64,000 nucleotides of DNA. It comes from Phaseolibacter flectens ATCC 12775. GTDB taxonomy: Bacteria > Pseudomonadota > Gammaproteobacteria > Enterobacterales > Enterobacteriaceae. Below, one piece after another: positions 63,485-64,000 of the stretch (position 1 is the first letter of the stretch; each line of letters opens with the position of its first letter). Location: NCBI RefSeq assembly GCF_000518745.1, contig NZ_JAEE01000006.1, forward strand, positions 1 through 64,000, given 5' to 3'. The translations under genes were made by a program, and so were the position numbers. The notes under the pieces are model-generated. The model saw only the letters and a program-made list of their open reading frames with translations. It was not told the origin of the DNA and did no database searches.

Positions 63485-64000
63485 TCAAATCGTAGATTGT
63501 CCCTTTTTAGCATGGTAATATTCAGACAACGTCATACCTTGAGTTCTTTCCGATAACCAGCTAAAAAGCTGTTGCAGATCGTCATACAACTTCTCTATCG
63601 ATACCTTATCTTTAAAGGTCGGACTGCCGCCGGGCATAAACTCCGATGAGTGCAACATAAACTCAACATAATCGTTGCCTGCTTGGAGTTGACTCTCAAC
63701 CACTTTTTTCATTGCCGCCACATTGTCTCTGTTCGGTCTAAGCCAAAGTACTGCCGGTGATCGTTGTCGTCCTCTGATTTTATCCACCCCTTGCTTAAGA
63801 ATGCTCACAAGCGGCGAGTATTTATTACACGTACTCATCGGTACCTGCAACAATGAGGAGTTACCAGGCCGAGATATTGCCATCAAATCCATGAAATAAG
63901 CTTGTTTTGGAAAATCACGGTAATCTGTGCCTCCCTTGCCTTGCGGGGCGCCTCGCGTAAATTGCCAGTTAACCCCAGGCGTCACAGAACAATCAACAAG
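63485..64000 (-). CDS. Polysaccharide deacetylase-like protein, C-terminal part (WalW-like)
   Basis: This gene is cut by the window edge; only the last 171 or so codons are present and its start lies beyond 64000. The visible part begins LVDCSVTPGVNW and continues with EFMLHSSEFMPGGSP, where the histidine-containing motif resembles the NodB-type deacetylases encoded in the LPS core loci of Proteus, Photorhabdus and relatives (walW). It is convergent with the GT9 gene. The symbol is withheld because most of the protein is not visible. Confidence 0.75.
   Translation of the reverse strand, partial: LVDCSVTPGVNWQFTRGAPQGKGGTDYRDFPKQAYFMDLMAISRPGNSSLLQVPMSTCNKYSPLVSILKQGVDKIRGRQRSPAVLWLRPNRDNVAAMKKVVESQLQAGNDYVEFMLHSSEFMPGGSPTFKDKVSIEKLYDDLQQLFSWLSERTQGMTLSEYYHAKKGQSTI

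Overview
The window is a stretch of chromosome from a gammaproteobacterium of the order Enterobacterales. Nearly every housekeeping protein aligns end to end with its E. coli counterpart as I remember it, and gene order follows the E. coli/Yersinia murI-trmA-fabR-sthA-oxyR-arg-ppc-met-priA-ftsN-hslVU-glpFKX-tpiA-pfkA-cpx block, then the Yersinia-type trmL-cysE-gpsA-secB-yibN-envC-yibQ-hldD-waaFC block. Moderate AT-richness, argG inside the arg operon, a peroxiredoxin-glutaredoxin fusion beside oxyR, isonitrile genes (isnA/isnB) and a WalW-like deacetylase in the LPS core locus suggest Morganellaceae, perhaps Xenorhabdus or Photorhabdus. The genus is an inference.

Layout. 1-360: leader and tandem P1/P2 promoters of an rRNA operon that runs leftward out of the window. 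358-8057: murI, trmA, a 1.2 kb gene-free gap, fabR, sthA, oxyR and the divergent peroxiredoxin gene. 8134-13933: arginine biosynthesis, with argCBGH on the minus strand and argE divergent over a pair of ARG boxes. 14538-18944: an AT-rich afaBCDE-like chaperone/usher fimbrial operon inserted between argE and ppc. 19311-27517: ppc, metF, the metBL operon and metJ, with two tandem met-box operators. 27590-34983: rpmE, priA, cytR, ftsN, hslVU and rraA. 35053-41453: zapB, glpF, glpK, a frameshifted glpX, fpr, yiiQ and tpiA. 41500-50484: cdh, sbp, pfkA, an accessory pair (EntE-like AMP ligase and LysO-like exporter), cpxP with a CpxQ-like sRNA, and cpxRA. 50525-56554: trmL, the secB-gpsA-cysE operon, yibN, envC and yibQ. 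56616-58448: an isnAB isonitrile operon. 59367-64000: hldD, waaF, waaC, a third GT9 glycosyltransferase and the end of a WalW-like deacetylase cut by the window edge.

Three AT-rich accessory modules interrupt a conserved backbone: the fimbrial operon, the AMP ligase and isnAB. Several genes expected from E. coli/Yersinia order are absent from their usual places (btuB, yijD, menA, fieF, grxC, gpmI, tdh-kbl), and glpX is broken. That pattern fits a genome that is losing some core metabolism while gaining host-interaction and secondary-metabolite functions.
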